Assembly: GCF_013374995.1 (NCBI RefSeq)
Contig: NZ_CP056030.1
Location: 4,930,501-4,994,500 of the forward strand
DNA length: 64,000 nt
Direction: 5' to 3'
Origin: Pseudomonas eucalypticola
GTDB lineage: Bacteria > Pseudomonadota > Gammaproteobacteria > Pseudomonadales > Pseudomonadaceae
Each line of letters begins with the position of its first letter. The stretch's first letter is position 1. Positions 57,313 through 64,000 of the stretch are shown in pieces. The notes beneath the pieces were generated by a model that worked only from the letters and a program-made list of their open reading frames with translations, did no database searches and was not told the origin of the DNA. The translations under genes were made by a program, and so were the position numbers.

Positions 57313-58113
57313 TCAGCCGCGCTCCGATGGCCGGCGGGTGCCCGCCACCAGCTTGTCCACCGCGCGCGCGGCGGCCACCATGCCGAAGGTGGCCGTGACC
57401 ATCATCACCGCGCCAAAGCCACCGGCGCAGTCCAGCTTGACCCCCTCGCCCACGAACGCCTTTGACAGGCACACCCCGCCATCGGCCTTGGGGTAGCGCA
57501 ACTGTTCGGTGGAATACACGCACGGCACGCTGTAATGGCGCGACGTGTTGCGTGAAAAACCGTAGTCGCGGCGCAGAGTGGACCGCACATTGGCGGCCAA
57601 CGGGTCATTGTAGGTGCGGTTCAGGTCCACCACCTGGATCTGTGTGGGGTCTACCTGGCCACCCGCGCCGCCGGTGGTGATGATGCCGATCTTGCGCCGC
57701 TTGCACCAGGCGATCAGCGCCGCCTTGGCGTTGACGCTGTCGATGCAGTCGATAACGTAATCCAGGTCGGCGGTGATGTACTCGGCCATGGTGTCACGGG
57801 TGACGAAGTCGGCCACCGCATGCACGGTGCACGCCGGGTTGATGGCTCGCAGACGTTCGGCCATGACCTCGACCTTGGGCTTGCCAACGTTGCCGTCCAG
57901 CGCATGTAGCTGGCGGTTGGTGTTGCTGACGCATACATCGTCCAGGTCAAACAGCGATATCTCCCCCACACCACTGCGGGCCATGGCTTCGGCCGCCCAG
58001 GAACCCACGCCGCCAATGCCGACAACGGCCACATGGGCGGCGCGCAAGCGCTGCATCCCCTCGCGGCCGTACAGCCGGGCAATACCTTCGAAACGTGGAT
58101 CGTCTGTGCTCAT
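57313..58113 (-). CDS. tcdA: tRNA threonylcarbamoyladenosine dehydratase
   Basis: This 266-aa E1-like enzyme (CsdL) dehydrates t6A37 to the cyclic ct6A form. The ATP loop is VVGIGGVGSWAAEAMARSG, and FDLDDVCVSNTNRQ and DCIDSVNAKAALI follow, with the C-terminal AGGFGAVMMVTATFG. I start it at the ATG at 58113 (MSTDDPRFEGIARLYG). A -10 (TATAAT on the minus strand, 58141-58146) lies 28 bp upstream. Confidence 0.95.
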   Translation of the reverse strand: MSTDDPRFEGIARLYGREGMQRLRAAHVAVVGIGGVGSWAAEAMARSGVGEISLFDLDDVCVSNTNRQLHALDGNVGKPKVEVMAERLRAINPACTVHAVADFVTRDTMAEYITADLDYVIDCIDSVNAKAALIAWCKRRKIGIITTGGAGGQVDPTQIQVVDLNRTYNDPLAANVRSTLRRDYGFSRNTSRHYSVPCVYSTEQLRYPKADGGVCLSKAFVGEGVKLDCAGGFGAVMMVTATFGMVAAARAVDKLVAGTRRPSERG

Positions 58114-58140
58114 GGACCTGGACCTCAAAAACCGGCGCGC

Positions 58141-58146
58141 ATTATA
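58141..58146 (-). promoter_or_regulatory. -10 element of tcdA
   Basis: A perfect TATAAT on the minus strand lies 28 bp before the tcdA ATG. The -35 region is not clear. Confidence 0.5.
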
Positions 58147-58367
58147 GGCCTGTCGACCGCCGAGTTCACCTTCGTCGGTCTTTTTTGCGGTCTGCTAAGG
58201 AAATGGACTACACATTAGAGGGAAGAACTTAAAATGACATTTTCACTCTAATCGTATGTTTTCGGACAATTCCTATACACACTTGTAAGGTGCAGAGTAG
58301 GATGCGCGCCGATTCGGCGCCTGTCGCCGGCACTCCCCGTTCCCCCGTCTCGGAACCAGAACCCCCT

Positions 58368-60959
58368 ATGTCATCGCGTAAATTTGGTCTCAACCTGGTG
58401 ATAGTCGTCGCGATCGCGGCACTCTTCACCGGTTTCTGGGCGCTGATCAACCGCCCGGTCAGCGCCCCCGACTGGCCTGAACAAATCTCCGGTTTCTCCT
58501 ACTCGCCGTTCCGCCTGGGCCAAAGCCCGCAGAAAGAGCAGTACCCCACTGACGACGAAATGCGCCAGGACCTGGAGCAACTGAGCAAGCTCACCGACAG
58601 CATCCGTATCTACTCGGTAGACGGCACCCAGGCGGATATCCCCAAGATCGCCGAGGAATTCGGCCTGCGGGTGACGGTGGGCGTGTGGATCAGCCCGGAC
58701 CTGGAGCGTAACGAGCGGGAAATTGCCAAGGCCATCGAACTGGCCAACACCACCCGCAGTGTCGTACGCGTGGTAGTGGGCAACGAGGCGCTGTTCCGCA
58801 AGGAGGTCACGGTCAAGGACCTGGAAGCCTATCTGGACCGCGTCCGCGCGGCCGTCAAGGTACCGGTGACCACCTCCGAACAATGGCACATCTGGGAGCA
58901 CAACCCGTCGCTGGCCAAGCACGTGGACCTGATCGCCGCGCACATCCTGCCGTACTGGGAATTCATCCCGGTGGACAAGGCCGAGCAGTTCGTCCTGGAC
59001 CGCGCCCGCGAACTCAAGCACCTGTTCCCGAAAAAGCCGTTGCTGTTGTCTGAGGTGGGCTGGCCGAGCAACGGGCGCATGCGCGGTGGCGCCGACGCGA
59101 CCCAGGCCGACCAGGCCATTTACCTGCGCACGCTGGTCAATAAGCTCAACCGCCAGGGCTACAACTACTTCGTGATCGAAGCCTACGACCAGCCGTGGAA
59201 GGCCAGTGACGAGGGCTCGGTGGGCGCCTACTGGGGCGTGTACAACGCCCAGCGCCAGCAGAAGTTCAACTTCGAAGGGCCGGTGGTGGCCATTCCCCAA
59301 TGGCGCGTACTGGCCGTGGGTTCGGTGGTGCTGGCCATGCTCTCGCTGGCCCTGCTGCTGATCGATGGCTCGGCCCTGCGCCAGCGGGGCCGTACTTTCC
59401 TGACCTTCATTGCCTTCCTGTGCGGTTCGGTGCTGGTATGGATCGGCTACGACTACAGCCAGCAATACAGCACCTGGTTCAGCCTCACCGTGGGCTTCCT
59501 CCTGGCCCTGGGAGCGCTGGGGGTGTTCATCGTGCTGCTCACCGAGGCCCATGAACTAGCCGAAGCCGTATGGATTCACAAGCGCCGGCGCGAATTCCTG
59601 CCCGTGGAAGGTGACTCCACCTACCGGCCGAAGGTGTCCATTCATGTGCCGTGCTACAACGAGCCACCGGATATGGTCAAACAGACCCTGGACGCGCTCG
59701 CGGCATTGGACTATCCGGACTACGAAGTCCTGATCATCGACAACAACACCAAGGACCCGGCGGTGTGGGAACCGGTTCAGGCCTACTGCCAGACGCTGGG
59801 CCCGCGCTTCAAGTTCTTCCACGTCGCACCGCTGGCCGGTTTCAAGGGCGGTGCGCTGAACTACCTGATTCCGCACACCGCGCCAGACGCCGAAGTGATC
59901 GCCGTGATCGACTCCGACTACTGCGTGGACAAGAACTGGCTCAAGCACATGGTGCCGCACTTCGCCGACCCGAAGATCGCCGTGGTGCAATCGCCCCAGG
60001 ACTACCGCGACCAGAACGAGAGTACCTTCAAGAAACTCTGCTATTCGGAATACAAGGGCTTCTTCCACATCGGCATGGTGACCCGCAACGACCGCGACGC
60101 GATCATTCAGCACGGCACCATGACCATGACCCGCCGCTCGGTACTCGAAGAGCTGGGCTGGGCGGACTGGTGCATCTGTGAAGACGCTGAACTGGGCCTG
60201 CGCGTGTTCGAGAAAGGCTACTCGGCTGCGTACTACCACAACAGCTACGGCAAGGGCCTGATGCCCGACACATTCATCGACTTCAAGAAGCAGCGCTTTC
60301 GCTGGGCCTACGGTGCCATCCAGATCATCAAGCGCCACACCGCCAGCCTGCTGCGCGGCAAGGACACCGAACTGACCCGTGGGCAGCGCTACCACTTCCT
60401 GGCCGGCTGGCTGCCGTGGGTCGCCGACGGCATGAACATTTTCTTCACCGTGGGCGCACTGCTGTGGTCGGCGGCCATGATCATCGTGCCGCAACGGGTC
60501 GACCCGCCCCTGTTGATCTTCGCCATCCCGCCCTTGGCGCTGTTCGTCTTCAAGGTGGGCAAGATCGTGTTCCTGTACCGCCGCGCGGTGGGTGTGAACC
60601 TCAAGGACGCCTTTGCCGCCGCGCTGGCGGGTCTGGCGCTGTCGCACACCATTGCCAAGGCCGTGCTGTACGGGTTCTTCACCACCAGCATCCCGTTCTT
60701 CCGTACACCGAAAAACGCCGACAGCCACGGTTTGCTGGTAGCCATTTCCGAAGCCCGGGAAGAACTGTTCATCATGCTGCTGCTGTGGGGCGCCGCCTCG
60801 GGTATCTGCCTGGTGCAGGGCCTGCCCAGCAATGACATGCGCCTGTGGGTGACCATGTTGCTGGTGCAGTCGCTACCTTACCTGGCCTCGCTGATCATGG
60901 CCTTCCTGTCGTCGCTGCCCAAACCGGCGCCAGCGCCGGAACCCGCCACCGCCCAGTAA
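58368..60959 (+). CDS. GH17-GT2 membrane beta-glucan synthase/transglycosylase, NdvB-like (copy A)
   Basis: This 863-aa protein starts at the ATG at 58368, chosen because it is followed at once by the membrane anchor; two earlier starts (58290, 58302) add polar residues. A membrane helix (8-27) is followed by a GH17 domain (~35-305) with acid/base E140 in VVVGNE and nucleophile E229 in LLSEVGWPS. Three helices (~314-333, 343-361, 370-391) precede a GT2 domain from ~421 with DSD at 515-517, ED at 605-606 and QRFRW at 642-646, then C-terminal helices. The anchor plus three linker helices put GH17 in the periplasm and GT2 in the cytoplasm. Relatives make and remodel periplasmic beta-1,3/1,6-glucans. 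Confidence 0.88.
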   Translation: MSSRKFGLNLVIVVAIAALFTGFWALINRPVSAPDWPEQISGFSYSPFRLGQSPQKEQYPTDDEMRQDLEQLSKLTDSIRIYSVDGTQADIPKIAEEFGLRVTVGVWISPDLERNEREIAKAIELANTTRSVVRVVVGNEALFRKEVTVKDLEAYLDRVRAAVKVPVTTSEQWHIWEHNPSLAKHVDLIAAHILPYWEFIPVDKAEQFVLDRARELKHLFPKKPLLLSEVGWPSNGRMRGGADATQADQAIYLRTLVNKLNRQGYNYFVIEAYDQPWKASDEGSVGAYWGVYNAQRQQKFNFEGPVVAIPQWRVLAVGSVVLAMLSLALLLIDGSALRQRGRTFLTFIAFLCGSVLVWIGYDYSQQYSTWFSLTVGFLLALGALGVFIVLLTEAHELAEAVWIHKRRREFLPVEGDSTYRPKVSIHVPCYNEPPDMVKQTLDALAALDYPDYEVLIIDNNTKDPAVWEPVQAYCQTLGPRFKFFHVAPLAGFKGGALNYLIPHTAPDAEVIAVIDSDYCVDKNWLKHMVPHFADPKIAVVQSPQDYRDQNESTFKKLCYSEYKGFFHIGMVTRNDRDAIIQHGTMTMTRRSVLEELGWADWCICEDAELGLRVFEKGYSAAYYHNSYGKGLMPDTFIDFKKQRFRWAYGAIQIIKRHTASLLRGKDTELTRGQRYHFLAGWLPWVADGMNIFFTVGALLWSAAMIIVPQRVDPPLLIFAIPPLALFVFKVGKIVFLYRRAVGVNLKDAFAAALAGLALSHTIAKAVLYGFFTTSIPFFRTPKNADSHGLLVAISEAREELFIMLLLWGAASGICLVQGLPSNDMRLWVTMLLVQSLPYLASLIMAFLSSLPKPAPAPEPATAQ

Positions 60960-60965
60960 CCCGTG

Positions 60966-60986
60966 AAGCCCGCGCAAGCGGGCTTT
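60966..60986 (+). terminator. Terminator between the two GH17-GT2 genes
   Basis: An 8-bp perfect stem (60966-60973 with 60978-60985) with a GCAA tetraloop ends in TTT, 6 bp after the stop of copy A. The T-run is short. It suggests that copy B has its own promoter. Confidence 0.7.
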
Positions 60987-61001
60987 CGGTGGGTGCCAAA
61001 C

Positions 61002-61079
61002 GTTGCAATGCAACCCACAATAACGTCCTGTTTGAATCATTTTATACCTTAGTTGCAACGACTATTACGCCGGTATAAA
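61002..61079 (+). promoter_or_regulatory. Promoter region of the second GH17-GT2 gene
   Basis: This AT-rich stretch contains GTTGCAATGCAAC (61002-61014, arms GTTGCA/TGCAAC), a second GTTGCAAC at 61052-61059, and a TATAAA (61074-61079) 27 bp before the ATG. The TTGCAA at 61053-61058 could be a -35 but the spacing of 15 bp is short. The repeated GTTGCA unit may be a regulator site. Confidence 0.4.
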
Positions 61080-61106
61080 AACCCTTGTGCCAGAGGGTAT
61101 TCAAAC

Positions 61107-63656
61107 ATGAACTTACCGCACGCCGACAATAATGAAAAAACATTCGCGGACTACTGGAACGGAAAAAAATCCTTCCCCCCCGCCTGGCCAGCGAAAGTGT
61201 CAGGCTTTTCCTACGCTCCGTTCAAAGCCGGGCAAACGCCTGGCACGGCCAAGACAGTGCCTGAAGAAGGAATCCGTGATGACCTGAAGTTATTGCAACA
61301 ATTCACCGATCATGTCCGCTGCTATTCAAGCACCGGTGCAAACAAGGCCATCGCTGAAATCGCCGTATCACTGGGCATCACAGTGACCCTCGGCATCTGG
61401 ATCGGCGAAGACCTGGAGCAGAACGAAGCGGAACTGGCCGCTGGCATCGCACTGGCCAACAGCACCCTCAGCGTGGTGCGCGTGATCGTCGGTAACGAGT
61501 CGCTGTTCAAACGACTGATATCGCCCGAACAGATGATCCACTATCTGGACCGCGTCAGGCAGGCTGTACAGGTACCGGTCACGACAGCGGAGCCCTGGCA
61601 TCTATGGTCCGTGTACCCAGAACTTATCGAGCACGTCGACCTTATTGCCGCCCATGTGCTGCCTTACTGGGAATTCATCGAAGCCCGGGATGCCTGCCCC
61701 ATCATCCTGGCGCGGGCTGCCCAATTGCAGGCGCTGTACCCTCGAAAGAAAATTCTGTTGGCTGAAGTAGGCTGGCCTAGCCAGGGCCACCTCATAGGCG
61801 GTAAACCCACAACTCCTTCTGAGCAGGCAATACTGCTGAGGTCATTGACCCATGCCCTGAACGACCAGGCGATCGACTATTTTCTCATCGAAGCCTTCGA
61901 CCAGCCTTGGAAAATCGACGAGGGTAACTCGGGGCCCCACTGGGGCATTTTCGACGGCACCCGTCGACCGAAATTTCCGTTCCAGGGGCCCGTCGATAAC
62001 CGCACACGCTGGAGGAACCTGTTTCCACTGCTTGTTAGCCGGATGGCGTTACGCAAGCGTGGCTGGCTGTTTCTGGCGGTTGTGGGCATGGCGGCGCTGG
62101 TGTTCGCCGGCGCAGGCGTCGTGATGGGCGCCGCGCAGGCATTTACACCCTATGCTCTGGGAGCAGCGGCCCTGTGGACAGCGTTGATCGGCGTCGCGCT
62201 GTTTTCCCAAGCCCATGAAATGGCAGAAGCTGCCTGGTCACTGCATCACCGTCGCGTGTTCTACCCGGTGACCTACCCCCGCGCCTATCGCCCGAAAGTG
62301 TCCATACATGTGCCCTGTCACAATGAACCGGCCGCCATGGTCATGCAGACCTTGGACGCACTGGCGCAATTGGACTATCCCGATTACGAAGTGCTGGTGA
62401 TCGATAACAACACCCCACTGGCCGCGACCTGGCTGCCGGTACAAGCTCACTGCCGGGCTCTCGGCCAGCGCTTCAGGTTTTATCATGTTTCCAATTTGCA
62501 AGGGTTCAAGGCCGGCGCCCTGAATTACGCGTTGGCACTAACGGCCGCTGACGCAGAACTGGTGGCGGTGATCGATTCGGACTATTGCGTGCACCGTGAC
62601 TGGCTCAAACAACTGGCACCGCTGATGCTGGATCCGCACCTGGGGTTCATTCAGTCGCCGCAAGACTACCGGGACCACCACATAAATCTCTACAACCAGA
62701 TTTGTTATGACGAATACCGTACGTTCTTCCATGTCGGAATGGTCATCCGCAATAACTACGATGCCATCATTCAACATGGCACCATGACCATCATCCGAAA
62801 GTCGGTACTGGATCAATTGAAATGGTCGCCCTGGTGCATTTGTGAAGATGCGGAACTGGGCCTGAATATCCTGAGCCATGGTTATTCCAGTGCCTACTGC
62901 ACCGATAGCTACGGCCGAGGGCTTATCCCCCATACCTTCGAAGACTTTCAAAAACAGCGATTTCGCTGGGCGTACGGCGCGGTGCAAATCCTCAGGCACC
63001 ATCGGCGGGCGCTGGTGCGGCCCGGGAAACTGAGTATTGCCCAACGCTACCACTTTGTCGTGGGCTGGCTACCCTGGCTCGGCAATGGCATCGCGCTGCC
63101 ACTGACCCTGGCTAGCCTTGCGTGGTCGGTGTTGATGGTGGTGGCGCCCACCCAGCGCCCTGCCCCCTGGTTGCTGACCCTTCCGATACTGGCGCTAACC
63201 CTCTTCAAACTGGTCAAGATAGCGTTCATCTACCTGCGCGTCATGGGGCTGCATTTCAAACACGCATTGCTTGCCACCGTCGGCGGCATGGCCCTTCACC
63301 ACACCATTGCCAAAGCCGTGATTTACGGCGCCATCAGCGAGCACATGCCATTCGTGCGCACGCCCAAATACCCCAAGTCCCAAGGCTGGCGCCGTTCGCT
63401 GCACAGCGTGCGCGATGAGTTGGCTTTGGCGGTCGCCCTGATGGCAGCAGGGGGTGGCATCCAAACACGTCACGGCTTCGCCTCGTTCGACCTGCTGCTG
63501 TGGCAACTCCTGCTGCTGGCTGAATCGCTGCCGTACCTAGCCGCGCTGTTCATGGCGTTCCTGGGGTGGCATTGCAACGCGGCCGACACCGTGAACGCGC
63601 CAGGACCGCTGGCGGAGAGCAGCCCGCCCCCCAGCTCAGAGCGAGAAATTTCCTAG
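61107..63656 (+). CDS. GH17-GT2 membrane protein with altered topology (copy B)
   Basis: This 849-aa paralogue of the preceding protein starts at the ATG at 61107 (GAGGG 10 bp upstream). GH17 acid/base E131 (VIVGNE) and nucleophile E220 (LLAEVGWPS) are kept, as are GT2 DSD (490-492), ED (580-581) and QRFRW (617-621). Its N-terminus (MNLPHADNNEKTFADYW) has no membrane anchor or signal, and only two linker helices (~320-341, 347-367) remain; the first linker helix of copy A is missing. With GT2 cytoplasmic, GH17 should also be cytoplasmic. The gene appears AT-richer at its 5' end and carries A6, A7 and C7 runs there. Confidence 0.85.
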   Translation: MNLPHADNNEKTFADYWNGKKSFPPAWPAKVSGFSYAPFKAGQTPGTAKTVPEEGIRDDLKLLQQFTDHVRCYSSTGANKAIAEIAVSLGITVTLGIWIGEDLEQNEAELAAGIALANSTLSVVRVIVGNESLFKRLISPEQMIHYLDRVRQAVQVPVTTAEPWHLWSVYPELIEHVDLIAAHVLPYWEFIEARDACPIILARAAQLQALYPRKKILLAEVGWPSQGHLIGGKPTTPSEQAILLRSLTHALNDQAIDYFLIEAFDQPWKIDEGNSGPHWGIFDGTRRPKFPFQGPVDNRTRWRNLFPLLVSRMALRKRGWLFLAVVGMAALVFAGAGVVMGAAQAFTPYALGAAALWTALIGVALFSQAHEMAEAAWSLHHRRVFYPVTYPRAYRPKVSIHVPCHNEPAAMVMQTLDALAQLDYPDYEVLVIDNNTPLAATWLPVQAHCRALGQRFRFYHVSNLQGFKAGALNYALALTAADAELVAVIDSDYCVHRDWLKQLAPLMLDPHLGFIQSPQDYRDHHINLYNQICYDEYRTFFHVGMVIRNNYDAIIQHGTMTIIRKSVLDQLKWSPWCICEDAELGLNILSHGYSSAYCTDSYGRGLIPHTFEDFQKQRFRWAYGAVQILRHHRRALVRPGKLSIAQRYHFVVGWLPWLGNGIALPLTLASLAWSVLMVVAPTQRPAPWLLTLPILALTLFKLVKIAFIYLRVMGLHFKHALLATVGGMALHHTIAKAVIYGAISEHMPFVRTPKYPKSQGWRRSLHSVRDELALAVALMAAGGGIQTRHGFASFDLLLWQLLLLAESLPYLAALFMAFLGWHCNAADTVNAPGPLAESSPPPSSEREIS

Positions 63657-63792
63657 GACAAATCACAAAATCAAACAGAACCGTCTGATAGGGCCGCCCA
63701 AGTCACATCCTTAAACTTTCTCTCGTTGGAGTCACCCAGGGAATCCCCTGAGGACTTCAGTCAACACTTAACCAAGAGAAAGGAACACGTTC

Positions 63793-64000
63793 ATGATTCG
63801 CACTCCAAAAAGCCTCATCGCCGTTTGCCTGCTGGCTGCCAGCTCCGCCGCCATGGCGGCTACCACCGCCGAACTGACCGTCAAGGGCCAGGTCGTTCCG
63901 ACCGCTTGCGAACCCTCCTTCGCCAACGCTGGCGTGGTGGAATATCAACTGTCCCACGCCGACCTGAACCCCGACGCTACCCTGCCTACCACCGTGGCAC
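63793..64000 (+). CDS. DUF1120-like secreted/fimbrial-type protein, 5' part (cut by window end)
   Basis: Only the first 69 codons are present. A Sec signal peptide (MIRTPKSLIAVCLLAASSAAMA) leads into ATTAELTVKGQVVPTACEPSFANAGVVEYQ, the start of DUF1120-type proteins, which in pseudomonads often lie beside chaperone-usher genes and share the early ELTVxGxxxPxAC pattern of fimbrial subunits. AAAGGA precedes the ATG by 8 bp. No terminator separates it from copy B in the 136-bp gap. Downstream genes outside the window would decide whether it is part of a chaperone-usher cluster. Confidence 0.7.
   Translation, partial: MIRTPKSLIAVCLLAASSAAMAATTAELTVKGQVVPTACEPSFANAGVVEYQLSHADLNPDATLPTTVA

Noticed and set aside
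48375..58113. Defence or toxin island within the glnD-tcdA region
   Set aside because: Every open frame of size there matches a housekeeping family, and gaps are below 250 bp.

Overview
The window is a chromosomal segment of a Pseudomonas, most like the P. putida group. The evidence is the gene order ftsB-ispD / lysR-adhC-fghA / ispF-truD-surE-pcm-nlpD-rpoS, an rsmZ small RNA between rpoS and fdxA, the mutS/prtR-holin/cinA/recA/recX neighbourhood, the P. aeruginosa-type 344-aa DapD, and high-GC codon use. Nearly all genes are housekeeping genes and nearly all intervals are short. I see no tRNA, rRNA, CRISPR array, insertion sequence or intact prophage.

Layout. (1) 1-5.8 kb: the 3' end of a LysR regulator, dgkA, the ErdR response regulator, an EamA-type transporter, tRNA aminocarboxypropyltransferase (DTW), a PA3611-like secreted protein, an orphan ribbon-helix-helix protein and a LOG-family protein. 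(2) 5.8-12.4 kb: recX-recA with a LexA box, cinA, a holin and a PrtR/CI-like repressor with three matching operator palindromes, then mutS and fdxA. The holin and repressor look like the remnant or minimal form of the tailocin locus that Pseudomonas keeps between mutS and cinA. (3) 12.4-18 kb: rsmZ, a 24-bp perfect palindrome, rpoS, nlpD, pcm, surE, truD and ispF. (4) 18-21 kb: glutathione-dependent formaldehyde oxidation (adhC-fghA) with a divergent LysR regulator, inserted between ispF and ispD. (5) 21-47 kb: one long minus-strand series, rpsB-tsf-pyrH-frr-uppS-cdsA-dxr-rseP-bamA-skp-lpxD-fabZ-lpxA-lpxB-rnhB-dnaE-accA-tilS-pyrG-kdsA-eno-ftsB-ispD. It joins translation, undecaprenyl and isoprenoid precursors, outer-membrane assembly, lipid A, fatty acid synthesis and replication. 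(6) 47-58 kb: map, glnD, dapC, a Na+/H+ antiporter, an ArsC/Spx-like protein, dapD, a cysteine desulfurase pair (csdA-csdE) and tcdA. (7) 58-64 kb: two tandem GH17-GT2 beta-glucan synthase/transglycosylase genes, then the start of a DUF1120 surface or fimbria-like gene cut by the window edge.

The most interesting observations are these. The second GH17-GT2 paralogue has lost both its N-terminal membrane anchor and exactly one of three linker helices, which should move its GH17 domain from the periplasm to the cytoplasm while keeping the GT domain in place. A reduced prtR-holin module has a clear operator set. RsmZ has lost the GGA in one of its apical loops. The ispF start lies directly behind a terminator-like hairpin that contains its only possible Shine-Dalgarno sequence.
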